Assembly (NCBI GenBank): GCA_947172705.1
Contig: CAMWCA010000004.1
Coordinates: 1-64,000 of the forward strand
Direction: 5' to 3'
Length of the DNA stretch: 64,000 nt
Source: an uncultured Lachnospiraceae bacterium
Lineage (GTDB): Bacteria > Bacillota > Clostridia > Lachnospirales > Lachnospiraceae
Below, one piece after another: positions 1 to 7,526 of this stretch. Position numbers and translations under genes: made by a program. How positions within the stretch are numbered: position 1 is the stretch's first letter; each line of letters begins with the position of its first letter. The notes beneath the pieces are model-generated. The model made no database searches. It had not been told where the DNA came from and was given only the letters and a program-made list of their open reading frames with translations.

Positions 1-80
1 GCCCCTGACAGCCTGTGGCGTCCCCACCCCTTATGCAAAACTTCTACTGCTTCCCGATACAATTGGTTACCATAAAGTAG

Positions 81-109
81 TTGACATAATTCTTAGAGCG
101 GAATATAAT
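81..109 (+). promoter_or_regulatory. Sigma-A type promoter of nrdR
   Basis: A perfect -35 TTGACA (81-86) and a perfect -10 TATAAT (104-109) are separated by 17 bp. It lies 61 bp before the nrdR start. Bases 1-80 hold no gene that I can recognise. Confidence 0.85.
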
Positions 110-169
110 GGTATTATTATCAAAATAATGTACAGATGATGTGCCAATGAGGCAGTGGGGGAAAATAAT

Positions 170-619
170 ATGAAATGTCCGTTTTGTGGTCACGAAAATA
201 CCAGGGTAATTGATTCAAGACCGGCTGAAGATAACAATTCCATCAGACGCCGCAGAGTCTGCGACGAGTGTGACAAGCGGTTCACCACCTATGAGAAGGT
301 AGAGACCATTCCGCTTATTATCATCAAAAAGGACGATAACAGAGAGACTTATGACAGATCAAAGATCGAAGCAGGTGTGCTCCGGGCATGTCATAAGCGC
401 CCTATCAGCGCCAATCAGATCAAGAAACTGGTGGATGAGGTGGAGACGGAGATTTTTAACCTGGAAGAAAAGGAGATTCCAAGCCGGGTGATCGGCGAGC
501 TTGTGATGAACAAGTTAAAGGATCTGGAAGCGGTAGCATATGTGCGTTTTGCTTCTGTGTACAGGGAATTTAAGGATATCAATACCTTTATGGACGAATT
601 AAAGAAGGTTTTGGAATAA
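170..619 (+). CDS. nrdR: NrdR transcriptional repressor of ribonucleotide reductase genes
   Basis: The 149-aa product has the usual NrdR length. It opens with the zinc ribbon MKCPFCG...[14 protein letters not shown], with its four cysteines, and continues with an ATP-cone domain (about residues 46-136). The family binds NrdR boxes and represses nrd operons when the ATP cone is loaded with dATP/ATP. I start at ATG 170 because the family begins MKCP; an in-frame GTG at 155 would add five residues. It has its own promoter and ends before a strong bidirectional terminator, so it is separate from the injection cluster and marks its chromosomal border. Confidence 0.97.
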   Translation: MKCPFCGHENTRVIDSRPAEDNNSIRRRRVCDECDKRFTTYEKVETIPLIIIKKDDNRETYDRSKIEAGVLRACHKRPISANQIKKLVDEVETEIFNLEEKEIPSRVIGELVMNKLKDLEAVAYVRFASVYREFKDINTFMDELKKVLE

Positions 620-659
620 ACGACGGACGGTATGCTTCGGAAACTGTTCCGATATTAAG

Positions 660-710
660 AAAAGGACGGCTGCGCTGACCAGATCTATTTGACAGCGCAG
701 CCGTCCTTTT
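660..710. terminator. Bidirectional rho-independent terminator
   Basis: An 18-bp perfect stem (AAAAGGACGGCTGCGCTG at 660-677 with its complement at 693-710) closes a 15-nt loop. It has A/T tracts at both sides, so it can end both nrdR (plus) and the convergent XRE gene (minus). Confidence 0.93.
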
Positions 711-714
711 ACCT

Positions 715-963
715 TTAATCATGAACGACTAAAAACTTATACACTTCTACATTTAAGGCATCTGAAATCTTGAACAACAAATCCATGGAAACCTTGCGGA
801 CGATATTGGGCGCTTCAATGGCGCTGATGTGAGACCGGCTGATGCCGATTTTCTCGGCAAGTTGTTCCTGAGTAAGCTTTGCGTGTTTCCTGTAGTACGC
901 AATGTTGTAGCCAATTTCGATATACCTGTCTGAAAAGTCATAATTTGTAGGTGTGTTTTCCAT
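715..963 (-). CDS. Small XRE-family helix-turn-helix regulator
   Basis: The product is an 82-aa Cro/CI-type DNA-binding protein. The helix-turn-helix reads LTQEQLAEKIGISRSHISAIE, followed by the usual ..VSMDLLFKISDALNVEVYKFL tail, and there is no other domain. Three ATGs lie close together (972, 969, 963). The AAAGGAG ribosome site directly abuts the first two, so I choose 963, which leaves 9 nt. It is divergent from the LytTR regulator, and an 8+8-bp inverted repeat lies between them. It could control itself, the LytTR gene and, through it, the downstream cluster (inference). Confidence 0.85.
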   Translation of the reverse strand: MENTPTNYDFSDRYIEIGYNIAYYRKHAKLTQEQLAEKIGISRSHISAIEAPNIVRKVSMDLLFKISDALNVEVYKFLVVHD

Positions 964-1022
964 CTGCATCATCTCCTTTCACTCTATTTTAAACGGAAAT
1001 TCCAAAAAATGAAATTATTTAA

Positions 1023-1042
1023 TAAATAGCTATTGCTATTTA
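1023..1042. promoter_or_regulatory. Inverted repeat, candidate XRE operator
   Basis: TAAATAGC-TATT-GCTATTTA is a perfect palindrome with 8-bp arms. It lies in the AT-rich region between the divergent XRE gene and the LytTR gene, where a self-regulating XRE protein would bind. Assignment to the XRE protein is inference. Confidence 0.45.
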
Positions 1043-1189
1043 CCGCATAACAATATATGATAATAGAAGAGTCGGTGCTTTGCCAAGGATAACATTTCAA
1101 ATAATAAAAAATAATTCTAAATATTATGTTGAAAAAAAGCGAAAAATATCCCATAATTACATTACCAAATAATGAAGGAGGGATAACCG

Positions 1190-1945
1190 ATGATAAAAAT
1201 TGCAATTTGCGATTTAGAGAAAAAGGACAGAGAATTAACCTGTGGGCTGGTTCAGACGTATATGGACAGGGTAGGAGAGGCATATACCCTGCAGCTGTTT
1301 AGCTCCGGGCAGCAGTTTTTGGACAGTGGATTTGTTCCGGATATTATTTTTTTGGACAGTGTGCTTCCGGATAAGAGCGGAATGGAGGTAGGCATTGAGC
1401 TAAGGCGTCTGAGCAGAAACGTGATGATTATCTACACCACTCACGCAGCAGGAGAGACGCGGCTGGTGCTCAACCGCATACATGTCTTTGGCGTTTTAGT
1501 CAAGCCGATCATGGATGAAAAGCTTTTTCTCATGATGAAGGATGCGCTTTTCCACATGGGGAAAGAGCAGTACAGGGATCTGGGAGAGAACATAGAGGTT
1601 TTCTTTTCAGAGGATGGCACAATTCTCCGCCTGGATGCGATGGACATTATTTACTTTGAATACCGTAACAGAAGAGTCAGGATCGTCACCCAGGATCAAA
1701 GCTTCATCTGCAAAGAAAAAATTGGCGATATTGCAGAGAGAATGAAGAAATATGGATTTGCAATGTCCCATCAAAGCTTTGTGGTAAACCTGTACCACGT
1801 GGCTAAAATGGAAAGGACAGTGCTGACCATGAAAAATGGAGATCAGGTGGATCTGGCGCAGAAACGGGCATCCACGGTGAGAAAACAGTTAATGATAAAA
1901 TTGGGAAAACAGACTACGCAAGAAATCCGGAACGAAAGGTTATGA
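1190..1945 (+). CDS. LytTR-family response regulator
   Basis: This 251-aa protein has an N-terminal receiver domain (about 1-120) with the acceptor Asp56 in DIIFLDSVLPD, Thr/Ser in YTTHAA and the conserved Lys105 in LVKP. The C-terminal LytTR DNA-binding domain (about 135-240) includes IIYFEYRNRRVRIVT and SHQSFVVNLYHV. LytTR regulators of the AgrA/VirR type activate exported-factor operons from tandem direct repeats. No histidine kinase gene is beside it. A strong SD (GAAGGAGGG) precedes ATG 1190. It sits directly upstream of the injection cluster and of a pair of direct repeats, so it is the best candidate for its regulator. Confidence 0.9.
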   Translation: MIKIAICDLEKKDRELTCGLVQTYMDRVGEAYTLQLFSSGQQFLDSGFVPDIIFLDSVLPDKSGMEVGIELRRLSRNVMIIYTTHAAGETRLVLNRIHVFGVLVKPIMDEKLFLMMKDALFHMGKEQYRDLGENIEVFFSEDGTILRLDAMDIIYFEYRNRRVRIVTQDQSFICKEKIGDIAERMKKYGFAMSHQSFVVNLYHVAKMERTVLTMKNGDQVDLAQKRASTVRKQLMIKLGKQTTQEIRNERL

Positions 1946-1973
1946 TGATAAGAACCTGAGTTCCGGATTTTTG
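1923..1973 (+). terminator. Terminator of the LytTR gene
   Basis: AAATCCGGAAC (1923-1933) pairs with GTTCCGGATTT (1960-1970), with an inner AGGTT/AACCT stem and a run of T. The stem begins inside the last codons of the gene. Confidence 0.75.
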
Positions 1974-2039
1974 TCGTTTAGGGCGATATTTTGTCGAATA
2001 TGCAAAAAGGATTGATAAGCTCTCTCAATTTGATAGGAT
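1967..2039 (+). promoter_or_regulatory. Direct repeats and promoter in front of the injection cluster
   Basis: Two copies of TTTTGTCG (ending near 1976 and 1996) have a 20-bp period, followed by a possible -35 TTGATA (2012-2017) and -10 TAGGAT (2034-2039; 16-bp spacer). Tandem sites at about -80 to -50 resemble activator sites of LytTR regulators, whose gene ends just upstream. The promoter hexamers are imperfect. Confidence 0.4.
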
Positions 2040-2068
2040 ATAAAAAAATAAAAAGGAGGAGCTTGTCA

Positions 2069-2128
2069 ATGAAAAGAGACACAAAAAGGCGTATTCCAAG
2101 CCTGACAGGACAAAAAGCGTATGGTTGA
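2069..2128 (+). CDS. 19-codon leader peptide overlapping the VWA start
   Basis: ATG 2069 follows an excellent ribosome site (AAAAGGAGGAGC, 2051-2062) and encodes a basic 19-aa peptide, MKRDTKRRIPSLTGQKAYG. Its stop TGA (2126-2128) overlaps the first codons of the VWA gene at 2121, which has no good ribosome site of its own. This geometry suggests translational coupling. Alternatively the true VWA gene is read after a frameshift, because this peptide would make a plausible basic N-terminus. Confidence 0.5.
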   Translation: MKRDTKRRIPSLTGQKAYG

Positions 2129-3896
2129 CAGGAAAGGGAAAAAAACCATTTTCCGGGGGTGGAAACGTTTCCTGCCCGCAGCGGGGCTTATCCTTTTTAC
2201 AATCCTTTGCAGGGATCTCAGGGCGCAGGAGCCTTTGAGGGATCAGCCCGTGGAACTGGCGGTGGTTCTGGATTGCAGCCAGTCTATGAAAGATGTGGAC
2301 GGAACCTACAGGGCGCATGAATTTGCGCGGGAGCTGGCGGCGGCGCTGCCCCAAAATTATCAGATAGGGTGTGTGGGCTATCAGGAGGATGTGATCTTTT
2401 CCATTCCTGCTTCCGGCGGCTATGAGCAAATGAAAGAGACGCTGGATCAGATCCGGTATCAGCAGTACGGAAATGCAGGGGCGGGAATGGCGGAAGGGTT
2501 AAAGCTGTTTCAAAACCCTGAAAGCGCCAAAAGGCTCCTGTTGATCTCCGATGGGGAGATCATGATGCGGAGGAAAGAGCAGACCGAAGAGTCGGCGGCG
2601 CTTTTTCATCAGGCGCTTGTCCAGGCGAAGGCAGAAGGAATCCCCGTGGATGTGATTGCCCTGGGGGAAGCCATAGAAGAAGGAGAGACCGTTTACCAGG
2701 CGGCGGAGGAAACCGGAGGAGAACTGTACTGGCTTGCCGATGGAGAAGCGCTGGGAGATTTTACGGAAACCTATCTCTTCGAAAGGCTGAAGCTTCCGGC
2801 GCGCCCGATAGGGAAAATAGAGGGCAGCGGCGGAGAACTGCGGATCAGACTTCCGGACTGCCTGATGGACCGGGCGCGGATACTGCTCACCGGCAGTCAG
2901 GAGAATGAAAACCTGACGGTCAACTGCGAGGCTGACAAATTGAATATTTTGAAGGGCAGCCATTACACCCTGCTGGAGCTGGAGCACCCTCAGTCGGAGG
3001 AGATCACCGTTTCCATGGAGGCAGGGAAGGGAATGAGCGTAAGCGCTTACCTGATGGCGGAGTACAGTTATCGGCTGCAGACTTCCGTCACTTACGACCC
3101 GGAGACGGCGCAGGCAAGGATCGCCGTCCAGGCAGAAAACGGGGAAAAGAGAAACCTGTTGGAAGGGCATATCGGGGAAAAGGGGATCAGCCTTCGCGCC
3201 GGAGGAGAGGAAAGCAGCTTTGAACTGAAAGAGGGGCAGCTTATTCTTTACAGAAACGCCGCGGCGGATGAACAGGTGGAGCTGGAAATAGGGTTTCAGG
3301 ACAACTTCGGCATCTATTTCGGGAATCCTGTGACCACGGCGGAAATCATCGTTCCTCCCGTGGAGGAGCCGGAGCCGAAGATCGACTGGTTTTTCTGGAC
3401 GGTGATCCTGCTTTTTGCAGCGGCGCTTGCCGTGCTGTTTTTCCTCTCAGGGAAAAGGAGAAAGGCGCTCCCCCGGAGAAGAATGATCGACCAAAGCAGA
3501 ACCCTCCCCCCGGAAAAGGCAGGCAGAGGAAGCGATTTCTACGGAAAGATCATGGTCTATGTGATCCGCAACCGGGAGGACATCGATTTTCCTCCGGCAA
3601 GTGTCAATCTCTTTGCAAGATGTACCAGAGAGGTGATCACCCTGGAGTGGGTGTTGGAGGCATGTAATATCCCCCTGAACCTGAAAGGAGCGGATCAGAT
3701 CATCCTGAAGGCGGGGGACGATAAGAGCCTGATCATCAAGAACAACGGCAGGGCGGCGGTGATGAAGGGAAGAGAGCTTCTGGCGAAGGGGCACGCCTAC
3801 CATCTGTATTTCCAGGAAAAGGCGACCATTATTTTCGATCAGGAAGACACGGAGATGGAGATCCACTACAAAGATTTAAAACCAAACGAGAGATAA
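2121..3896 (+). CDS. Membrane-anchored von Willebrand factor A domain protein
   Basis: The 591-aa protein begins with a basic N-terminus and a hydrophobic signal/anchor (about 17-34). A VWA domain (about 43-230) follows, with the MIDAS motif DCSQSM (Asp51, Ser53, Ser55) and LLLISDGE. A beta-rich extracellular region comes next, then a transmembrane helix (about 420-444) and a 150-aa cytoplasmic tail that looks beta-rich. The VWA part should face outside and bind a partner through a metal ion. It is the first large gene of the cluster and lies 16 bp before the sheath-like gene, so a role as envelope anchor or receptor for the injection machine is plausible (inference). The start rests on coupling to the leader peptide. 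Confidence 0.8.
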   Translation: MVDRKGKKTIFRGWKRFLPAAGLILFTILCRDLRAQEPLRDQPVELAVVLDCSQSMKDVDGTYRAHEFARELAAALPQNYQIGCVGYQEDVIFSIPASGGYEQMKETLDQIRYQQYGNAGAGMAEGLKLFQNPESAKRLLLISDGEIMMRRKEQTEESAALFHQALVQAKAEGIPVDVIALGEAIEEGETVYQAAEETGGELYWLADGEALGDFTETYLFERLKLPARPIGKIEGSGGELRIRLPDCLMDRARILLTGSQENENLTVNCEADKLNILKGSHYTLLELEHPQSEEITVSMEAGKGMSVSAYLMAEYSYRLQTSVTYDPETAQARIAVQAENGEKRNLLEGHIGEKGISLRAGGEESSFELKEGQLILYRNAAADEQVELEIGFQDNFGIYFGNPVTTAEIIVPPVEEPEPKIDWFFWTVILLFAAALAVLFFLSGKRRKALPRRRMIDQSRTLPPEKAGRGSDFYGKIMVYVIRNREDIDFPPASVNLFARCTREVITLEWVLEACNIPLNLKGADQIILKAGDDKSLIIKNNGRAAVMKGRELLAKGHAYHLYFQEKATIIFDQEDTEMEIHYKDLKPNER

Positions 3897-3912
3897 GAAA
3901 ACGGAGGAAACA

Positions 3913-6093
3913 ATGAGCATAATCAAACAGACAAACAGAACCATGTTGTTTGAGGAGATCAATCCGGAAAAGCCGGACCTGCTTACCCTGGTGGGGGACG
4001 TGCGGGGGATTGACAGCTTAAGCGACGAAAAGATCAAGGAAATGAACGAAGCGCTTCTGGTAAGGAGCTTTGACGAGTTTATCAGCAAGTTTGATCCGGT
4101 GGTGTATTCCTTTTTTAACGCCAATAATCAGAAGATCATGTATGTGCTGCAAAAGCCGGAGAGCATACCGGAGGATATGCTGACGCCCATCCACTTAAAC
4201 CGCCAGAACGACTTTTTGAAAATGCTGATGTCGCTGGTGGAGGCAAAGCGTTCCCAGAGCATCATCAACGTGGATTTTCAGTTTGACAAACTGACGGATA
4301 TGATCTCCCCCAAGAAGGTGATGGAGGATATCAAGCAGAACCGGAAGGAGCTTCAGTACACCTATAAGACCTACGCAGAGCTGGAGGAAGGAGATCCCCA
4401 CAAGCTGGATCTGGCGGACAAGCTGAACGTGATGTTCGAGGAAGCAAGCGTAAACTACAACAACGTGCTTGCCATGCTGCCTCTTGCCATCGAGGATATC
4501 AAGACCCGGCTGCTGCTGGGAGAGGCGGAGGAACAGAAGGACAGCACGCCGCTTGCCCTGGGCGTCTTAAGCATGGATGAAAAGGGCGAACTGAAGGTGC
4601 TGGAAGCGCCCAAGCAGGAGACGGCGGAGCTGATGGTGGTGGACGACCAGATCAACACCGGGCTGATCGCCGCACTGGAGGAGGACTACGAGGCGTTAAA
4701 TGAGGAGAGCAGCGACTATGTGAAAGCGCTGGTGACCAGAACCTACTGCCCCCTTGCCTCCACCATGGTAAGCAGCATAGACGTGAAGCAGGAAGTGAGC
4801 AACTACAATTCCTATCTGGAATTTTACAAGACGGCAAAGGATGATTTCATCAAGGTGGTGAAGCCCCTGATCGAAAAGATTCTGGGTGTGTGGGCGTTCT
4901 TTGAACAGTACCCGGCAAATCTGAAAGGAATGCGCCCCTCTATGCTGATCACCAACGTTTCCAACGACATGCTGGTGAAAAGCAGCAACCTGCCCAGGTT
5001 GATCGCCTTTTTAAACACGGTGAACGCCAAGAATGACTTTGACAATACGGTGTGGTACGGCATTGTGCCTTCCGTTTCCCTGGATCAGAATTCCAACGTG
5101 AAGCTCACCAGAGAGCGTTTCAAGGGAAATGAGACCACGGAAAAGACCGGGGTCAACAGCGTGGAAGCGCTGGTAAGAATGCTGGATGTGTTGAAGGACT
5201 ATGGAGTGCAGTGCTTCTTCAGTTATGAGACGGGAGACAAGACCACCTTCAACTACATGGCGACAGAAGGGATCGAGAAGTTTGAGGAGCGGTGCAGCTC
5301 CCTGACAGGCAAGGCGTACAGCGAGTTCGCCATTCCCTGTATTCCCAACTTTACCATCATTCCCAAGGAAAAGTCAGGGGTAATCCTGGATAAGCGGATG
5401 CTGGTAAATGAAAATGACGTGGCGGAGCTGTCCAAGGAAAAAGAGGATATCATGAAGCTTTGGATCGACGGCGTTTACGTGGGAGCGGCGTATATTGCGG
5501 CGGGACTTACAGCCGCCTACCAGTGTCCGGACTATTTGAAGGAGAAATTTAAGAAAAATGTGGATGAGGAGCTTCCCGGTGTGCGTTTTGACATTGAGTC
5601 GGGGGATCATCCCTTAAGAGTGCATACGGTCATGGCGAAGGAGATCACCGGATTTACCAATTCCATTAAGAGCGAGATCAACAGAAGGAGCTTCGGGTTC
5701 GTATTTTCATCGGAAAACGCCATGCTGGGGAATGAAAATGTGCACAACATCATGGTGTACAAAGCAAGGAACCTCTTAAGCGACGGTAAGACCTACGAGC
5801 CGATCTATAAGACTCAGGTGACTACCTATATCGAAAGGGTGCTGCGCCATGCCACCAGCGACTATAAACAGGAAAACATCGTACAGTTTTTCTCCAACAA
5901 CCCCGCAAGCCAGAAGAGCAGGTGGCTTGAGAAGAAAAACTGCGTGAACGCGGTGCTGGGTGCAGGAGACGATGTGGAATATGAGATCGACGAGGCAAAC
6001 GGATATTGCACGTTGAACATCACATTCAACGGTAACGTAAGGAATTTAGAGGTTGAAATCAACCGCTTTAATTCAAAAAACAGAGCAATGTAA
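3913..6093 (+). CDS. Predicted contractile-sheath protein (TssC/gp18-like)
   Basis: This is a 726-aa soluble protein with no signal peptide. I see no certain signature, but three things point to a contractile sheath. It is directly followed by two tube-like genes, the usual sheath-tube order. It has the size and mixed alpha/beta make-up of a large sheath subunit, with AIPCIPNFTIIPKEKSGV and YVGAAYIAAGLTAAYQ segments. The C-terminus ends in a regular beta arrangement (YCTLNITFNGNVRNLEVEI) of the kind used for sheath strand exchange. The N-terminal 250 residues are helical and acidic and could hold a TssB-like part. SD GGAGG precedes ATG 3913. Alternative: a baseplate or scaffold protein. Confidence 0.55.
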   Translation: MSIIKQTNRTMLFEEINPEKPDLLTLVGDVRGIDSLSDEKIKEMNEALLVRSFDEFISKFDPVVYSFFNANNQKIMYVLQKPESIPEDMLTPIHLNRQNDFLKMLMSLVEAKRSQSIINVDFQFDKLTDMISPKKVMEDIKQNRKELQYTYKTYAELEEGDPHKLDLADKLNVMFEEASVNYNNVLAMLPLAIEDIKTRLLLGEAEEQKDSTPLALGVLSMDEKGELKVLEAPKQETAELMVVDDQINTGLIAALEEDYEALNEESSDYVKALVTRTYCPLASTMVSSIDVKQEVSNYNSYLEFYKTAKDDFIKVVKPLIEKILGVWAFFEQYPANLKGMRPSMLITNVSNDMLVKSSNLPRLIAFLNTVNAKNDFDNTVWYGIVPSVSLDQNSNVKLTRERFKGNETTEKTGVNSVEALVRMLDVLKDYGVQCFFSYETGDKTTFNYMATEGIEKFEERCSSLTGKAYSEFAIPCIPNFTIIPKEKSGVILDKRMLVNENDVAELSKEKEDIMKLWIDGVYVGAAYIAAGLTAAYQCPDYLKEKFKKNVDEELPGVRFDIESGDHPLRVHTVMAKEITGFTNSIKSEINRRSFGFVFSSENAMLGNENVHNIMVYKARNLLSDGKTYEPIYKTQVTTYIERVLRHATSDYKQENIVQFFSNNPASQKSRWLEKKNCVNAVLGAGDDVEYEIDEANGYCTLNITFNGNVRNLEVEINRFNSKNRAM

Positions 6094-6108
6094 AAGGAGG
6101 AGAAGAAA

Positions 6109-6540
6109 ATGGGATTTAGAATGAATGTAACCGGAGGAGCAGAGCAGATCGCGCTGGACGAGAGAAGCATCAAGAACGTTGTTTTTGGTTCCGAATCGGC
6201 AGTAGATTCCAATGCCAGAGCCACAGACTTCGGCGTGTCCATGAAGGTGTGGGGCAAGATGCTCTACAAGCTGGGAGGCGAGGGAAACGACGGAACCCTG
6301 GGTCTTTCCAAATGGTCGGTGGTACCCTCTGAAAAGGCGGACTGCTACCGCAATGTGACGGTGGAGGTGATCTCCGCAGGGCAGGTGGTGCGGAAATACG
6401 AGGTGCCCGACGCTTTCGTGATGGAATACTCAGAGGAAATGGACGACGAGACAGGGGTAGGAACCTTCTATCTCCACGTAAAGCAGAAGAAGGATGAAAA
6501 CCACAAGGTAAAAATCGAAGGCGGCTACGCAGGTGAATAA
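6109..6540 (+). CDS. Predicted inner-tube protein 1 (Hcp/gp19-like)
   Basis: The 143-aa beta-rich protein has no signal peptide. Its size matches Hcp and phage tail-tube monomers. It shares most of its length with the next gene: WSVVPSEKADCYRNVTVE against WSVVPAERADSYRKVTVE, then PDAFVMEY against PNAFVVDY, GTFYLHVKQKK against GTFTLMIKQKK, and a final GGYA/GGYS. An excellent SD (AAAGGAGGAG) suggests high expression, as expected for a tube. Tube rings stack inside the sheath and are expelled with the spike. Function is inferred from size, pairing and position after the sheath-like gene. Confidence 0.65.
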   Translation: MGFRMNVTGGAEQIALDERSIKNVVFGSESAVDSNARATDFGVSMKVWGKMLYKLGGEGNDGTLGLSKWSVVPSEKADCYRNVTVEVISAGQVVRKYEVPDAFVMEYSEEMDDETGVGTFYLHVKQKKDENHKVKIEGGYAGE

Positions 6541-6558
6541 GAGAAAGGAGAAAGAACA

Positions 6559-6984
6559 ATGGCATTTGTTGTAAAAGTAGAAGGCGCAGAGGCATTTGAG
6601 ATCGCCAAAGAATGTGTAAAAAGTGTAAAGATGACCACCGATATCCCTCAGGATTCCAACGCAAGGACAAAGGATGTGGGCGCAACCATGGTGATCACGG
6701 GAAAGATCTTGACGGCAGTGGGAGGAGATCCCTTTGACAGCACCAGAAAGATGGCGCTCTGGTCAGTGGTTCCCGCAGAGAGAGCGGACAGCTACAGAAA
6801 GGTAACGGTGGAGTATGTAGCGGCAGGCATTATGGAGCGGAAATACTGCTTCCCCAACGCTTTCGTAGTGGACTACAAGGAAGACTACGGCGACGGAGAA
6901 GGGACAGGAACCTTTACCCTGATGATCAAACAGAAGAAAGACAAGATCAGCACAGTATCAGTTGAAGGCGGATATTCTGCATAA
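6559..6984 (+). CDS. Predicted inner-tube protein 2 (Hcp/gp19-like)
   Basis: This 141-aa paralog of the preceding gene is 18 bp downstream with its own SD (GAAAGGAG). Both keep the N-terminal pattern of a Gly/Lys-rich beta sheet, a central DSNAR.KDVGATM / DSNARATDFGVSM segment and the WSVVP core. Two different tube subunits are usual for extracellular contractile systems, where one forms the shaft and another the adaptor ring near the baseplate; which is which cannot be told here. A strong stem-loop follows the gene. Confidence 0.65.
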   Translation: MAFVVKVEGAEAFEIAKECVKSVKMTTDIPQDSNARTKDVGATMVITGKILTAVGGDPFDSTRKMALWSVVPAERADSYRKVTVEYVAAGIMERKYCFPNAFVVDYKEDYGDGEGTGTFTLMIKQKKDKISTVSVEGGYSA

Positions 6985-7025
6985 CGAACGCCGGTACGCT
7001 TTGAGAAGCGATTTATTGTAATTCC

Positions 7026-7058
7026 GGAGCGTATGCAGAGAAGATCTGCATACGCTCC
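7026..7058 (+). other. Strong stem-loop without T-tract after the tube genes
   Basis: GGAGCGTATGCAGA pairs perfectly over 14 bp with TCTGCATACGCTCC around a 5-nt loop. It is followed by TAAAAAAAG, not by T residues, so it should not terminate plus-strand transcription well. In this position, after genes that need high expression, it could protect the tube mRNA 3' end or mark a processing site. Confidence 0.7.
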
Positions 7059-7090
7059 TAAAAAAAGAGTGGACAGGGAACGGAGTTGGC

Positions 7091-7510
7091 ATGGACTATT
7101 ACAGGATATTGGGGATATCGGAACAGGCGGACGAGGAGCAGATCAAGCAGGCGTATCGACGGCTGGCGAAGAAGTTCCACCCCGATCTGAACCCGGGCAG
7201 CGGGGAAGCGGAAGAGAGATTCAAGGAAGTTGTAGAGGCATATGAGACGTTAGGAGATGCCGAAAAGAGAAAAGCATATGATCTGAAAAGGGAAAAAAGG
7301 AGCGCAGACGGCAGGCAGGGTAAAAAGACCGATGCCGGGGCGCGCCATCAGGATATTGATTTCGGGAATTTTACCAGGGATATGGAGAAGTATTTTGGAT
7401 TTTCCTTTACCGGAGGGGCGTCCGGGGAAGGGAAGAAGGAAGAGGGCGGAGGGAAGAAGAATCCGCTGGATGTGACGGAGATGTTTGAGGCGTTTATGAG
7501 GATGAAGTGA
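7091..7510 (+). CDS. J-domain (DnaJ-like) co-chaperone
   Basis: The 139-aa protein starts with a complete J domain (residues 1-65): [20 protein letters not shown], the catalytic HPD in [11 protein letters not shown], and [15 protein letters not shown]. The rest is a Gly/Lys-rich linker and an acidic end. It lacks the zinc finger and the substrate-binding domains of true DnaJ, so it is a specialised J protein. The HPD motif stimulates Hsp70-type ATPases, and an Hsp70/actin-like protein is encoded at 29938 in the same cluster, so the two may work together in assembly or effector loading (inference). Confidence 0.9.
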   Translation: MDYYRILGISEQADEEQIKQAYRRLAKKFHPDLNPGSGEAEERFKEVVEAYETLGDAEKRKAYDLKREKRSADGRQGKKTDAGARHQDIDFGNFTRDMEKYFGFSFTGGASGEGKKEEGGGKKNPLDVTEMFEAFMRMK

Positions 7511-7526
7511 TAGAAGGGCAGGGAAA

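Noticed and set aside
7033..7245. 70-aa frame over the stem-loop and the J-domain start
   Set aside because: It lies in another frame of the J-protein gene, and its start lies in the hairpin.
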